Source: Lentinus brumalis
Taxonomy: Eukaryota; Basidiomycota; Agaricomycetes; Polyporales; Polyporaceae
DNA: 64,000 bases
Direction of reading: 5' to 3'
NCBI GenBank assembly: GCA_001792895.1
Contig: MARA01000013.1
Location: 62,001 to 126,000, forward strand
In this document: piece by piece, positions 48,840 to 60,877 of the stretch
Position numbering within the stretch: the first letter of the stretch is position 1
How the letters are laid out: each line of letters opens with the position of its first letter
The notes under the pieces: model-generated
The model's input: the letters and a program-made list of their open reading frames with translations, nothing else
The model's database searches: none
What the model was told of the DNA's origin: nothing
Translations under genes and position numbers: made by a program

Positions 48840-49178
48840 GCAATGCATGTAAAGACTATCATTGGACTTACAATTTGTATGACGATATCCACAAGTATTG
48901 GCCGGTGGCCAGAAACGCTACCTTCGGCTCATCAGTAGCTATGCACATCGTGCCGTGCGTTCGTCCAGAGTGATTCATCCGGGAGGTGGGATGAGGGGCG
49001 GCTTAGACACCAGCACGAAGACTCCGCGATACGATAACATTCAAACTGGCGTGCAACATGATCGGTGGTAGACTGGATTGACGACTGTGAGTGACCGGGG
49101 AAAGACTTGCCAGACGCGAAGTGTGGAGCCATAGGCAAGAGCGGCTTCAGCAACCGAGTGACTCAGCACTCAAGGCTA
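48840..49178. other. Intergenic, convergent 3' ends
   Basis: About 340 bases, nothing recognised. Confidence 0.5.
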
Positions 49179-49194
49179 CGTCCTCCATACAAGC

Positions 49195-49944
49195 TCAAGC
49201 GGCACCTGAACGATATGTGAATGTCTGCGCACACAATGGGACACGTGAAATCTTGCTCACCTCTGCAATAATCCGCTCGATTTCTTCGAGCATCAGCTCC
49301 CGGTAGCGGTGCAGCTGCGTATATGCGTATCTAGTGCACCCCTGCTCGTCCGTGTTCCGACACTGGCGCAGCGCCGCCTGAATCGCAGGCACGAGGAGGT
49401 TCAGATCCCTCACAGCGTCCGCACTGGGTCTTGCGCGCAGCCGTGCGCCCATTCTCCATGAGCGTGTCCTCGGCCGCAAGGAACTCGTGCGCAGCGAGGC
49501 GCGCCGCGTCCTCCATGCCGTGCCGCAGCGCGAACCCGTACGCGGAGCGGGTTCTCCTTGACTGTGCGCGGCGAGGAGCGCCGACATGGCGTCTTCGTAA
49601 GAAGGGAAGGTGAGCGGCCCAGGGAAGGGGTAGTACTGTCTGAGGAGCGGGTCGAGGGTCTGGCTCGGTTCGGACACGACTCGAAGGATGGCTCGTGGAT
49701 TTAGGGGCATGTCAGGGTCAGCCTTGGATTTGGTCGGCGCCTGAGGCTGATGCTGAGGATGGGAGAGCATGTCGTCGAAAACGGACGATATGCCTTTGAG
49801 TAACCAGCGGAAGACATGGAAGTCGACATTATCGGGCGTGCGCAGAACCACGTCTGCGGAGGGGTCGTCGAACGGCGCAGCGGCGGTGCGAACTGTTGGC
49901 TCTGACACGTCTGCTGTCCATGCGGAGACAAGCTCCTCAGCTAA
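49195..49944 (-). pseudogene. BTB/POZ protein, copy 2, decayed
   Basis: The 5' part reads like copy 3: AAPFDDPSADVVLRTPDNVD, FHVFRWLLKGISSVFDDML, PLTFPSYEDAMSALLAAH. There is no ATG at the equivalent start. After AAH about 55-60 bases are missing relative to copy 3, and near 49543-49546 two bases are lost in the stretch coding NPLRAYGFALRHGMED. The following AYGFALRHGMEDAARLAAHE therefore lies in another frame. The Cys-rich central region is also largely missing. The end, LMLEEIERIIAEV plus a donor site and CCGCTTGAGCTTG, matches the terminal exon of copies 1 and 3. The gene is best read as a pseudogene, unless spliced unusually. Confidence 0.72.
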
Positions 49945-49959
49945 TCTCGGTAAGTCCTA

Positions 49960-50336
49960 TGTGCAAGACTCACAAGTCATGGTGCAAATCTCCGCGGCGT
50001 GGACAACGCACTCTGGAGGGAAATATTGAGATGAGATATATTCTTGAGATATTTGCCCGAGGGATGTACCGCTATAGCACCGGTGTGGTTAGCCTCAGCC
50101 GCATCCCGGTGTTACCATGATGGTATGGGGAGTTGCTCACCCGGGAGAAAGTACGAAGGGCAAGGAATAAGAGTAGAAGGTCCCCTTTCCCTCCGCTGCC
50201 TGCTCGTATGACGGCCAATTGGGCTCATGGCTCAAGCATGCTCACCCATGGCGGGAAGATTGGGACGCAACGAGCAGTGTGAAGTCGACTTTCAACGTGC
50301 ATAGTATACACCGAGACAGTCCCCTGTGCTAAGCGG
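49960..50336. other. Spacer between BTB copies
   Basis: About 380 bases holding the 3' flank of copy 3. Nothing else is seen. Confidence 0.45.
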
Positions 50337-51391
50337 TCATTTGATCTCCAAATGCACCTATGCAGCCAAGGTTCAGTATCAGCATGAGCTGCAGTGGCGA
50401 GATACTCTAGAAAATTGCTCACCTCCGAGATGATCCTCTCCACTCTCTTGTGCAGCTCGTCTGTATAGTGCTGCATATGTTCGTATGCAAGTGTTTTGCA
50501 CGAGCCCCGGCATGTCTTATAGGCCTCTGCAACTGCTTCGGTGATGAAGCCCGAGTCTTTGATAACAGCAGCACTTGGTGTGACGCTCAGCCCCTGCTCC
50601 ACTCGATCCATGTACTGCTTGAACCACGCCGCGGTCCCACAATATGTGACTGGATCGCAATAGAAACCGACGGTAGAGTCGGGAGCGGAAGACGGTCTCC
50701 TGCGGGAGGAACATTCCGTGCTATGTGTCACGCAGGATAAGCAAGCGTAGCATGTCCATGATGTGTTCGGAACGGCCCATATCCACCCGTTTTGCTCTTT
50801 CAGGTGTTGGATGCAAGACTGCCGGTAGACGAGTAGACGGCGATACGCGGCCACACTCAAGCCTTCCAACTCGTCCGAGTCCTGTACAGCGGCAAAGTCC
50901 TGCACCATCATGAACTCGCGCGCGGCTAGCCGAACGAGGTCCTCCATCCCATGACGCAGCGCAAAGCCATACGCGCGCAACGGATTCTCCGTGATGTACG
51001 GCAGAGTCGCTCTGTGCAACACAGGCTCGATGCGCGTGAGCTGCAGCTTGTGTGCTGCAGCGAGAACGGGCTTCGCGTCGTCGAAGGAGGAGAAGGTGAG
51101 GGGCTGGGGGAAGGGGTAATGAAGCCTGAGGAGGACCTCGAGGACGCTGCTCGGCTCGGACATGAGGATGGGATCGGTCGAGATGGAGCCGGGAGGCTGG
51201 GGGAGGGCGAAGAGGTCGTCAAAGAAGGGCGACATGCCTTTGAGGAACCAGCGGAAGACGCGGAAGTCGACGTTGTCGGATGTACGCAGGACTGTATCCG
51301 CGGAGGCATCGTCGAAGGGGGCTGAGGCTGCACGAGCCGCCGGCTTGCCTGCGGACACTAGTAGGATGATGAGCTTGTCCTCTAACGACAT
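50337..51391 (-). CDS. BTB/POZ domain protein, copy 3 (intact)
   Basis: ATG at 51389-51391: MSLEDKLIILLVSAGKPAAR. BTB core: ASADTVLRTSDNVDFRVFRW, LKGMSPFFDDLFALPQPPGS, VLEVLLRLHYPFPQPLTFSS, DDAKPVLAAAHKLQL and NPLRAYGFALRHGMED. The C-terminal half has Cys clusters (WTCYACLSCVTHSTEC, CDPVTYCGTAAWF, CRGSCKTLAYEHM) like copy 1 and a helix DELHKRVERIISEV. A short intron leads to VHLEIK and TGA at 50337-50339, paralleling the IRLEIK end of copy 1. It appears intact, and is tandem with the broken copy 2 in the same orientation. Substrate-adaptor or transcription-related roles are only inferences from BTB. Confidence 0.83.
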
Positions 51392-52248
51392 TTGGACCCC
51401 CGAGGATATCTTAGCTATTATGATTAGCGTCAGCATCAGCCACAACTCAGCGACTCCTGAAGACTGACATGATCAAGGCTCACGTTCCGCAATCCTCGAG
51501 TATCGCGTTGTGCAAGAAAGATGGAGGTGGCTGCCCTTGCTCGATAGTTAGTCGGGGTAGACAGTACATGTTCACCTCGCGTCTGTGGTGAGTTAAAGGG
51601 CTGGGAGTTCCGCAATGCGGTATACACGAGGAGGACCACGAGACTTTGACGCGGGAATTCAGTCTTCGTCTTCGACTCGGCGACTCGGACCATCGGACGG
51701 CCCCAGTTTTCCTCGCGCATGTCACCTTCGCAGCCGTCTACTCGCCGATATCGAGGGAAGTTCATCGCCTGTAAAATGTACGGTAGATACATACTGATAG
51801 TGATACTCAGTACTCAGCTCAATGACTTCATGTTAGCCTTCGCGATACTTAAAACCAACCACTGCCGTCATCGACACCGAGTTCTATGGGTGTTGTGCCA
51901 GCGAACTCGCGGTGTCTCAGTCGAGAGCTGTCGAGAGAGAAGGGGAGGGTGTCCGAGCCGGAGGGGACATCGATGGCCCGGTATGTGGCCGCCACCCTCG
52001 TCGGTGGCGGCGTCGACGTGCGCACTGATGGCGGGAGGTCGTATACCCGAGGCGGGTGAAGGCCACCGCCGCACCGGCAGAGGCGTGATGCGTGACAGTC
52101 ACCCGCACGTGATCGCGTTGGGCGAATGGCTTTGGGGAGCGACGCAGACCATCGTTCCTCCGGGTCTTCCTCTTCCTCCTCCTCCTCCCCTCCCGCTCCT
52201 CTCCCCGCCGCGTTCGTCTGCGACGGACTGGATACCCCCTGCTCTACA
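51392..52248. other. Intergenic, divergent promoters
   Basis: About 860 bases between copy 3 and the RING gene. No gene recognised. The RING frame continues upstream to an ATG at 52126, so up to 41 residues here may be coding. Confidence 0.4.
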
Positions 52249-53457
52249 ATGGACGCGCTCACCTGCGGCATCTGCCTCGACAACCTCCGCGTTCCTGTCT
52301 GCACGCCTTGCGGTACGTGTCCATCCCACCATCCGCGCATCTTCGCGTTCTCACGCGAACTTCGCTCCCAGGACACCTCTGCTGCGAGGCATGCCTCACG
52401 TCATACATTGAGGCCAGTGCAGACGCCCTCAACGCGTCCTGCCCCACCTGTAGGTCGCCGTTCCCCATCAGTGAGTCCCCTGCACGCGTCCATCTCTCCA
52501 AAACCGCGATTCTCAACATGAACCTACCCCCATCGCGTCGCTGTAGCAAACCCGGACCTCCGCTTTGTAGCAAAGAAGTACCATAGCTTCATCATACCCA
52601 GCATTCGACGCGTCTTCCTCCCCACCGACGACGATGCCCCCGAGCAAGCCGGCCCTTCTCAGACGCGTCGCGACCTCGTCGCGCAGATCGCCACACTCAA
52701 CGAGAAGGTCGCAGCCCTCGTACGCGACAAGTCCCTCCTCATGGATCGCTGCGAGGCTGCCTTTCGCGCCAGCCACGCGCATGCGCAGCATGAGCGCGAC
52801 GAGCGCCTCGAGAAGGAGCGGCTCGTGCGCGAGATGCGCGAGCTCCGCAAGAAATATGATTGCGTCAAGAGCAAGTACAAAACGCTCAAGGCGTCGTGCG
52901 TGTTTACTTGCCTGCATATGCGCGCATACACTTCCACTCATCCTTACCTTTACAGACAAGAGAACGTTGCCGCGCCGCCGCAACCACCGATGATTCCGTC
53001 CATGAAACGAAAGACCATCAGCAGTCCTGGGGCAGAGGCCGCCGACGACGCGCAGGCATCCCATTCCCAGAGGCGCATCGCGAAGCGCCCCCGGCTGGTG
53101 CTGGGCTCCCCCTTCGACCTCACCAAGCGCATCCAGACGCGCTCCCAGACAGGCGCGTCGGGGCCCAGGAAGGTGCTCATCGACGAGGACGAGGACGAGC
53201 TGCACGACTCGGACTTCGAGCCTGCGTTCAACGTCAGCTCGAGCTCGAGCACGGGCCCGCAGCACTCTGGGCTCCCCATGGGCGATATCTTCTCGCCCGA
53301 GCGGTCGGTCAGCCAGGCCTCCCGGGGCAACACCAGCAGAGGCTCGGGGCACATGAACTTTGCGTTTGAGGGCTCGCGCGCGGTTGCGCGCATGAGGACG
53401 CTGGGAGGTGGGCTGAGACCGGTGTGGATGCTCTCGCCGGATGAGACGAATGTGTGA
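52249..53457 (+). CDS. RING-finger protein with coiled coil
   Basis: MDALTCGICLDNLRVPVCTP plus CG, an intron (about 52313-52369), then HLCCEACLTSYIEASADALN and CPTCRSPFPI give the C3HC4 RING: C-x2-C...C-x-H-x2-C-x2-C...C-x2-C. Then ANPDLRFVAKKYHSFIIPSI, a long charged helix (LVAQIATLNEKVAALVRDKS, ERDERLEKERLVREMRELRK) predicted to be coiled coil, and an intron at about 52890-52957. The tail has RRIAKRPRLVLGSPFDLTKR, DEDEDELHDSDFE and Ser/Gly-rich stretches; the basic KRPR-type cluster may be a nuclear signal. Probable E3 ubiquitin ligase, possibly nuclear. An in-frame ATG at 52126 would add 41 residues. It ends at TGA 53455-53457. Confidence 0.85.
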
Positions 53458-54208
53458 GTCTTCACTATCGCGATGGTTCGAGGGAATGGGTCGTAGTTGA
53501 GAGCGCGGGAGGGATTAGTAGGGCGTTGGTGCTGTATTCGTGCTTGGTCTATGATATCCGAGTCTCGCACTCCTTTGCTTTTGCTCAATATCTTTGTCAA
53601 TGTCACTGATCAGCTCCCCACGAAACTGTCTCGCGAAGAGCTCTGAAGCAACGCAGTGCTCGCGGTGCTGGCATACATCAACCTGAGGGCAGCTAGCGCT
53701 GTTCCCTCTCGAAACCACTTTGAGAGGCTGCTCTCGACGTGGCTCGCGTATAGCCACGATCTACGGTACGAACCTTGCATGAACTTGCTTCCTCTTCACT
53801 TACTCGGGACCGCCTTGGTTTCAGCCTCGCGATGCCCGCTGAGTACTTTGAGCAGCTCCAGTGGTGCTTCGGACCCTTAACCTTACAGGTCGTTGGACGG
53901 TCATGCGGTCAGCCAGCACGTCTCAGGAATCTCGCATGGGAGCCACCTCGAGACGCATTCGCAGACGTCGCATTCGCAGATGTCTGAGTGAGAGCCTGAA
54001 ACTACCGGAGCTGCCGCAGCACCACTTACGAGTAGCCTAGGGGAGACACCCGCAGCAGGGCGGATAATTGCGCACCTTCTTCGCTGCAGCATCCAGGGTC
54101 CCCGTATACATACTAGCCAACGGTCGGAGACAGGGGGCTCGCTTCGCCGATCAGGCGCGTACTTATTTTCCAGCTGTTTGAATGCCAAACGGAACATGTA
54201 CATTGAAG
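53458..54208. other. Region between RING gene and Helitron coding end
   Basis: About 750 bases. It must contain the Helitron 3' end; candidate CTAG ends on the minus strand lie at 54113-54116 (followed by T) and 54038-54041 (preceded by a GC hairpin). Neither is proven. No gene. Confidence 0.45.
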
Positions 54209-57200
54209 CTAGCTAGGGTATCTACGCCGGAAGTCGTCAATACGCTGTTGTAACCCCTTCCCACCCAACTTCTGTACACGCGAGTAGTCGACTTTGTCCA
54301 CCAGCATCAGGGAGTCGAGAGACTTGACGCGTGACAGCGCGACGAAGGTGAGTCCCGAGCAGAACTCGGATGTTCCCAAACCAATCTTCGCACGCGAGAT
54401 CGTCAAACCCTGCGACTTGTGCACGGTGACAGCCCAGGCCAAGCGCAGCGGCAGCTGCGTACGTGCGAGAGTCCGACCTCTTCCCTCGAACGTGGTCTTG
54501 ACTGCGGTGATTGGCACGATGGGGATGCCCTCCGGGAAGCCAGCACGAGGCTCGGTGCGCCAGAGCGTTGGTCCTGAGTACGTTGGGCAAGACAGGAGGA
54601 CGGCGAGGGAAAGCTCTGAGCGCTCTGACCCTTCAGCCCAGACGACATCCTCCACGAGGCCGGTTGCTCCGTTGACGAGGCCTAGGAGACAGGTCAGGCA
54701 TACATAGCATGAGATGAAAGTAGACGCACCGTGTTCCTGCCAGATATTGCGGGTAATCATCACTCGCGCCCCACGGGCCAGCACGATATCTGCTTCCAAT
54801 CCAGCAGCGTCTTCAGCGGTTGCCTTGACCGCGTCCGGGCCTCCATCGTGCTTTGCTTTGATGCGAGCGCAAGGCCGGTTGAGCGCAGCTAGCTGACTGT
54901 AGTTAGCGGAGTCAACAGCTTCTGAGTTGGTGAATAGACACATCGCGTCGTCAAAGGAAGCTCGTTCAGCTGGACAGAGCTTGCCTTCGAAGCGGGTGAG
55001 GAGAAGCGTCCAGTCCTCCGTAGTCAGCCCGCCGTTCCGGGCGTGTTCGAGCATCATGCGGAAACGCTGTTGCTGCGCAGATTCACCTTGCTGGCGGTGA
55101 ACGACCTGCAATTGGTAGCTTTCAGAAAATAATGAGTAGAGAGTGCTACCGTCACGGCTAGCTTGCGCAGCGTCGGAAGTCTGATCTGGCGGACAAGGGG
55201 GAGCATAGAGGGGGCGATCCCCAACGGGTGGAAGCTGTGCGAAGTCGCCAAACAGAGCGACATGACAGTTTCCGAATGGACTGTCTGTGGCCTTGAGCTG
55301 TCGTAGGCGTGAATCGACCTTCGGCAAGATGCGTTGACCGATCATTGACTTCTCGTCGAACACTACGAAGTGAACCCCCTGGAATTGCTGTTGTAGAGCG
55401 GTGAGTCGAGAGCCAGAAAGCGGGGCAAAGGCAGTCGCAGCAGTCGCAGGTAGAGACAAAGCAGAATGAATTGTTTGACCGCCGATGTTCCAGGCTGCAA
55501 CACCCGAGGGTGCAAGGACACGGATGGGGTCAGGGAGACCTTGGTCGGCCGCCATGCGGCGGAGCTCTTGACAGATTGCCCGAATAAGGTACGTTTTCCC
55601 ACACCCTGCGGTGCCGTCAATGTTGAGTCGCAGAGGCTCGACGATGTCACCATCCAGGATGGTTTTGTACGCATTCACGAAGCGGTCAAATACGACTCGT
55701 TGCTCCTCTTCAAGAGTGCTGATATCCACCGGAGCTTCGTCTTCAATACCGAGGTCTTGGCCGGCTGTCTCCCGACGCATGTCCGCAATGTAGGACGCCA
55801 TCCGGTCGACATGTGCCCACCGAGCCCGAGATTCATCCGTATTCCAGGCGTTGTCAATGGGACGGTGTCCCAGGTCGCTTGCGTCGAAAGCGGGGAGTGC
55901 AGCGCTCGGGAAAAGACGGGCAAATAACTGCCAGTCTGCTTCTTCCATCATGAACGTGTCCGGATCGGCTTCAACATCCTCGTCGTCGTCTTCGGCATCC
56001 GCTGCAGCGTCGCGTCGACGTTCCAGTTCATAATTCCGGAGAGTATCAGGAGGGTGAGCATGGCCGTCTTGCAGACATCTCTCGAAGATCTCACGCCAGG
56101 TCCGCTTATAACCATCTTCAGCCTGGGTCAACTGGTCGAGTGCCGTGAAGGGATGATGTAGGAGCACCTTGGTGCGACAGTAGTCCTCGTAGTGGGGATC
56201 GTCTGGATCTGGTGAGTACCTCGGGTATACACGCAAGATAACCTTCGTTGAGTTTCGACGGCGACGCCACTGCTTGTTTATCCAGCTGTAGGCTTGAAAT
56301 AGCTCTTGAAGCGAGAGCGCGGCCAGGGATTCTTCGCGACTTGTATATCTATCATCGTAGTAGGTAAGCCTTGACACAGTATAGTAATATGACTGTATTT
56401 GAGCGACTCACCGTTGGATCCAGGAACGGTCAGTCACGGCCTGATTACCCTCGTCTTCAACCGGCTCCTCAGCATTAGTATCTTCGACTTCCTCTGCGGG
56501 CGTTCTCAGTGCCCTGAGAGAGCCTTCCCGAGCAAGGTTCAGGCTCTGGAAGGTGACAGATGTTCTGACCAATGGGACGCCAAGGAGAAGGTGAGCCGTC
56601 TCCTGTGCAGAGTACATGCGCTCACCCAGCATCTTGTTCAGCAGCTTCTGACATGCCGATTGAGCACTGCTAGATGGCTGAGCAGCGCCGACAATCTCAG
56701 ACAGCAAGGCAGGGAATGCAGGGGCCCCTGCCTCCGCCTTTGAGGCATACTTGGCGATGTAACTGTGGTATCGTTGTAAGTATCCCCCGTCACCTAGAAT
56801 GTGTACACAGGACGTACCTTAGAGCCGCTTGTTGACTTAGAACCGGCTTTAGATCCACATTCGCTCTCCACGCAAAAATCATGGCGCGGTTGTGAGGATT
56901 CAAAATTGGATCGTTGCGCCGTGCTTCAAAGCGGACGCGCCCCTTGCTATCCAAACCCATACCGGCGGTGTCACGACAGTCGAATGGATAGTCGAACCGG
57001 CAAGCTGTGCGGGTTTCGGCTGACCCTGGGATTTTGCGCTTGACCTCGCAGTACCCCGGAGTACACTTGGTATGTCTTTCCACCCAGTTCAGCAAGTCCG
57101 CCAGCTCAGCCTTCGTGCCCTGCAGGTCAGCATAGGGAATACTGCAAGGATGCCTTCCAAGCTGGGGCACGTTCGCCTCCGGAAGCTTTGGATTCCATGC

Positions 57201-60200
57201 CGTTATGATGCGATCCCAGTACGTCACGAATTCTTGCATGCGCTTCTTTTGCTCATCGGAAATAACCGCATCTTCATCTTTCAGCACGTCCCAGTTGATT
57301 GTGTTGATATTCGGCGCATCCCGGAGCCAGACGAAGCCATGAACATGCCCGCTTCCTCGGTCTTGCCACTCATATCAGTACCAGAAGTCGCGGACACCAA
57401 GGAGGGGAAGAGGAAATGCTTGAGGTAGAGTTGGACTCTATGGTCAAGGTACGTAGCCACCAGGCTGGGATTGCGATTGAGGGCGAGACGACGTTGCCGT
57501 CGTTCCGCATTGACATTGCTGGGAGGGACAGGGATTTCGTTGGGAAGATGGGCATGGAGGTCAGGCCATTGCAGGTCGGCTGCGGTGAGCGTGAAGAACG
57601 CATGAGGTGAGCCTTTCACATTGATCATGTCAATGATCTCGGCACGACGCGCCAGCCAGTATGCACGAGTACCGCGCAGTTGAGCGCCGTATCGTACCAT
57701 TCGATTTGCGAGCACTTTGTCCCCTTCCTGCAGCATGTTCCTGATATCTTCTGCAGTGAGTCGGGCAGCGTCATGCTGTTGACGTACGAAGATGCGAGCT
57801 TGATCACGGGTCCGGTGCCGCTGTAAGGTGTTGAAGGCGAACCATGGGAACCGCGGATGGCGTGCAAAGCGACTGTCCCGGAATCGAAGGAGGTGAGTAA
57901 AGTACTCGCCCATTTGAACCTTGCGCAGTCGTGGCTGATGGAAGTCTCCTGCACCATCCGGAAACAGGGTCGGGAACGCCTTGACAATGTAGCCAGGTGT
58001 GCATTCATCGATTGGAGTGCCATCAATATGTGGAGCTTGAATCTGCAGCGTATCATGGTAAGTCCAGTCGTCTTGGATGGTATGAAGTAAGCTTACAATG
58101 TTATTTTGCGCATGTTGTGGGGTAGGGTCTGCATCGCCAATAATTCTCCCCGCTGCTGCGCGTATTGCTGCGATCTCGGTAGGCTGGGAGTTTCCAAGGT
58201 TCAGGACACCACTGACTACTTGTTCCTCCCCCGCAGACTGGCTGCCGATGTCTTCGACCTCTTGAGGTGCTGCATCAGAAGGGCCGGCAGGTTCTGGAGC
58301 ATCGGGAGTCTGCCGGCCGACACGGCAGGTGGGAAGCCGATGCACAACAGAGCCATCTTCTGGCAGCTGTTCAAGCAGTGCATCATCCTTCACCACATGC
58401 GCGTAGTTTGGATCGTGGGCGATCTTGTACTCAAGAGCAGCCTTGACAGCTGCTCGCCGAACTACGAAGTCGACATGGTTCGACAGATTGTCGTTATCCC
58501 GGCGAATGATCACAATGTCGATGTTCTCGGGGAGCCTTGGTAAGCGCGACGCAACAATCGAGATGTCTTGCGGGAAGTTGACGACATGGTCTTTATAGCC
58601 CAACTGACCACCTTTGGTGTAACAGACAGTCATCATAGGTTGCACCAGAGAGATGAGCATCTCCTCCATCTCCGTCAGAGCCTCAAGACACGCTGGACGT
58701 GATGGGGCTATGGAACAAGAGGTCAGCCAGATTCACGTTATCGTTCACGTAACCACATACCAGGATTAATGTTGTTGTTTTTGGAGAACTTGCGAACAGG
58801 GGTGCCTCGGTCTGACCGACAGCGGTGGCACATCCCGTCTCGGATGTCCATGTTGAAGTCCTTCTCAGAGCACTCTTCGCAAACTTCAAGCCGTAGTTCT
58901 TCTAGCTTCGACTTGAAGTTCTCGAAGAGCTTGCTCTCCGAAATACCCATGACGTTCTCTTCAGGCACGTCGATGTTCATCCACTCAAGCTCGTCGTCCA
59001 GAAGGTCGAACTCATCAGCCTCTACAGTATGAACTCCCTCTGGATCCCCTTGGTTGTCAGGTTCCTCCTCTCCTCGCTCCTCCACAATGCCAGTGTCCGC
59101 AACTGGAGGCCAACGCCGTGCATGGTACTGCGCACGTCTCCGAGCACGACAGCGGTTACAAGTCGCATGTAGAACCCCCGCATCATCGCAACAGTCCTCC
59201 TCGGGCACTTGCTTTTTGCAGCATGAGCACCAGTGGAGTCCAGCGTCGACAGCCCGCTGACGTTCACGCAAACCTCGTTCGACGTACTTCATACGACAAT
59301 GGTCGCAACTCTTGAAGAGGGCGTTAGGTGCGTTCTCATCATCCACCGACGGTCTCTTGAAGTGCTTGCGACGTTTGATTTTGCGGCACCGATAGCAGCG
59401 TTCACGAAGGCGGCAACGGGAGCAGCGCGAGTGCGGAGGACGACCGTCCCCTGCACTAAACACACCAGGTGGATAGAGTTCATTGCATAGGGTGCAGCGG
59501 ATGGTGGCCGCTGGGATCCGGATGGTGAGTGGTCTTTGCCTCGCACATTGTGTACACATGCGTCGCTGAAAATCCCAGTTACGTCGGGTTGCTGGGACAT
59601 CGTTGTTGCAACGCGAGCAGTAATTGAAAGTGTGGTTGAGGGTGCTGAGGACGGGAGGCATGATTGCGGTGGTTTTGGTGAAAGACGTGAGGAAGGATAT
59701 GGTGCGGAGGTGAGTAGTTGCAGTGCACTCAAGCCCGGTCATTGTTCGCATCAAATTGAACCAGATGTGCTTAGCGCCAGGGTGGTTACAACCACTAGGT
59801 GATAGTGTGCGAGCGCGTTGAGGGTCCTCAGTTGCTGAATGCACTCGGAGCGGCAAGAAATGTCTTGGGGAATGCCTATCTACTACTAATTACCGTGTTG
59901 CAACCGAAACATGCGGGGTGGAAAGCAGTCGAGCATTAAGCGCTCGAGCCACTCCGAGGTCGACTCCCAGTATCTCTATGGATTCTTGACATCTGAAGCT
60001 CATACTTTGCACGATCATTCTTTGAGCCATATACATGCTGTAGAAACCTAGATGGGATCATAGACATAGAAGCAAGTGATCCAGGCGAGTAAGAGTGCGA
60101 CACCTGTCCAAATATGGTGTGTTTCGTACAATTTGTCCTTGTTTGTCCCGCGGGAAAAGTCAAGGCGCCGCCCCTAGTCAATGTAGCTCGCTTCGCTCGC

Positions 60201-60230
60201 AATAAGCTCCCTCATCCCCCGTCATTCGTG
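53900..60230 (-). mobile_element. Helitron transposon, approximate extent
   Basis: Limits are approximate, placed outside the RepHel coding region. Helitrons lack inverted repeats and target duplications, having 5' TC and a 3' hairpin plus CTRR. Related GCTCGCTTCGC strings lie near both ends (about 54138 and about 60190), possibly terminal motifs, but no end is assigned firmly. Confidence 0.5.
54209..59661 (-). pseudogene. Helitron RepHel protein (zinc-finger, Rep/HUH and PIF1-like helicase), disrupted
   Basis: Rolling-circle transposase. Starting at the ATG at 59659-59661 (MPPVLSTLNHTFNYCSRC), a Cys-rich N-terminus has many CxxC pairs (CSRCNND, CTQCARQ, CTLCNEL, CDHCRMK, CNRCRAR) and CHRCRSDRGTPVRKFSKNNN. 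An intron at about 58690-58745 precedes the Helitron-like block PMMTVCYTKGGQLGYKDHVV and NFPQDISIVASRLP. FFTLTAADLQWPDLH follows. The HUH motif is GSGHVHGFVWL (about 57340) and the two-tyrosine motif YIAKYASK (about 56745). The helicase has Walker A GTAGCGKT, VVFDEKSMIGQR, GDFAQLPPVGD and AVTVHKSQGLTISRAKIGLG, ending QQRIDDFRRRYPS at 54209. A one-base frame slip at about 57391-57412 and an in-frame TGA at 57375-57377 break the protein just before HUH. Confidence 0.9.
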
Positions 60231-60265
60231 GTCAACTCTTGGATCTTACACACTCGGACAAACAT

Positions 60266-60877
60266 CTAGTGCCCGCAGACGAAGAGTAAGTCTCCAAAGC
60301 ATAACTTGCGACTCGGGGCTGATCTGACAGGTCCTCTCACAACTGATGTCCAACAGTGACAGTCCCAGAGGATCTCCTCGCCCCATCGACAGAAACCTTC
60401 ACGAGCGCATCCGCAGCCGAGGAATTGCCACATGGGCTGCCTCTCCGGTAACCACGATAGCCTGTTCGAGATCATGTCGGCGAGGGTCTGGTAGCAACGC
60501 TTGCGATACGCAAGCAATCGGTGGTAGGAGCCAGCGCTCAGGTCCTCGAGCTCTGGAACGTAGTCGTCCGCGACCTGGAGGCCAAGGAAGTCACGAGCAG
60601 CGGCTTCTCCGGCGTGATGCATGTCGAAGCGGACAGTGATGACGTATGCCCGCAGAGGTGCCGTGCGTGCATGTTCAAGGAGTTCTTTGGTGAGATACTC
60701 CTGTACCCCTTCCATCTGGTATTTGTGGGGGGCCGCCGCCAAGACTGGTTTCAGCGCGTCGAGAGACGAAAATGTGCGATGGGGTGGTGGGTAGCACGTC
60801 CTGAGGAGGGGGTCGAGCACAATGCTGAGTTCGGGGATAGGGATTATGGTAGCCGTCCCGGACGTGGACAACTTCAT
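60266..60877 (-). pseudogene. BTB/POZ-family fragment, copy 4 (5'-truncated)
   Basis: LSIVLDPLLRTCYPPP, DALKPVLAAAPHKYQMEGVQ, TAPLRAYVITVRFDMHHAGE and YVPELEDLSAGSYHRLLAYR match the middle of copies 1 and 3 (for example YTPELEDISAGVYHRLLDYR in copy 1). The family's opening ADVILR..D..EF.VF.W segment is not found upstream. The Cys region is shortened, and no KIRLEIK-type end was found. It lies immediately beside the Helitron's 5' side. It may be a truncated pseudogene, or a gene whose first exon was missed. The ATG at 60875-60877 is in frame but internal to the family. Confidence 0.6.

Noticed and set aside
54036..54118. Assigning the Helitron 3' end to a specific CTAG
   Set aside because: Two candidates exist: one with a weak hairpin but followed by G, one followed by T but with a poor hairpin. 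Other copies are needed to decide.
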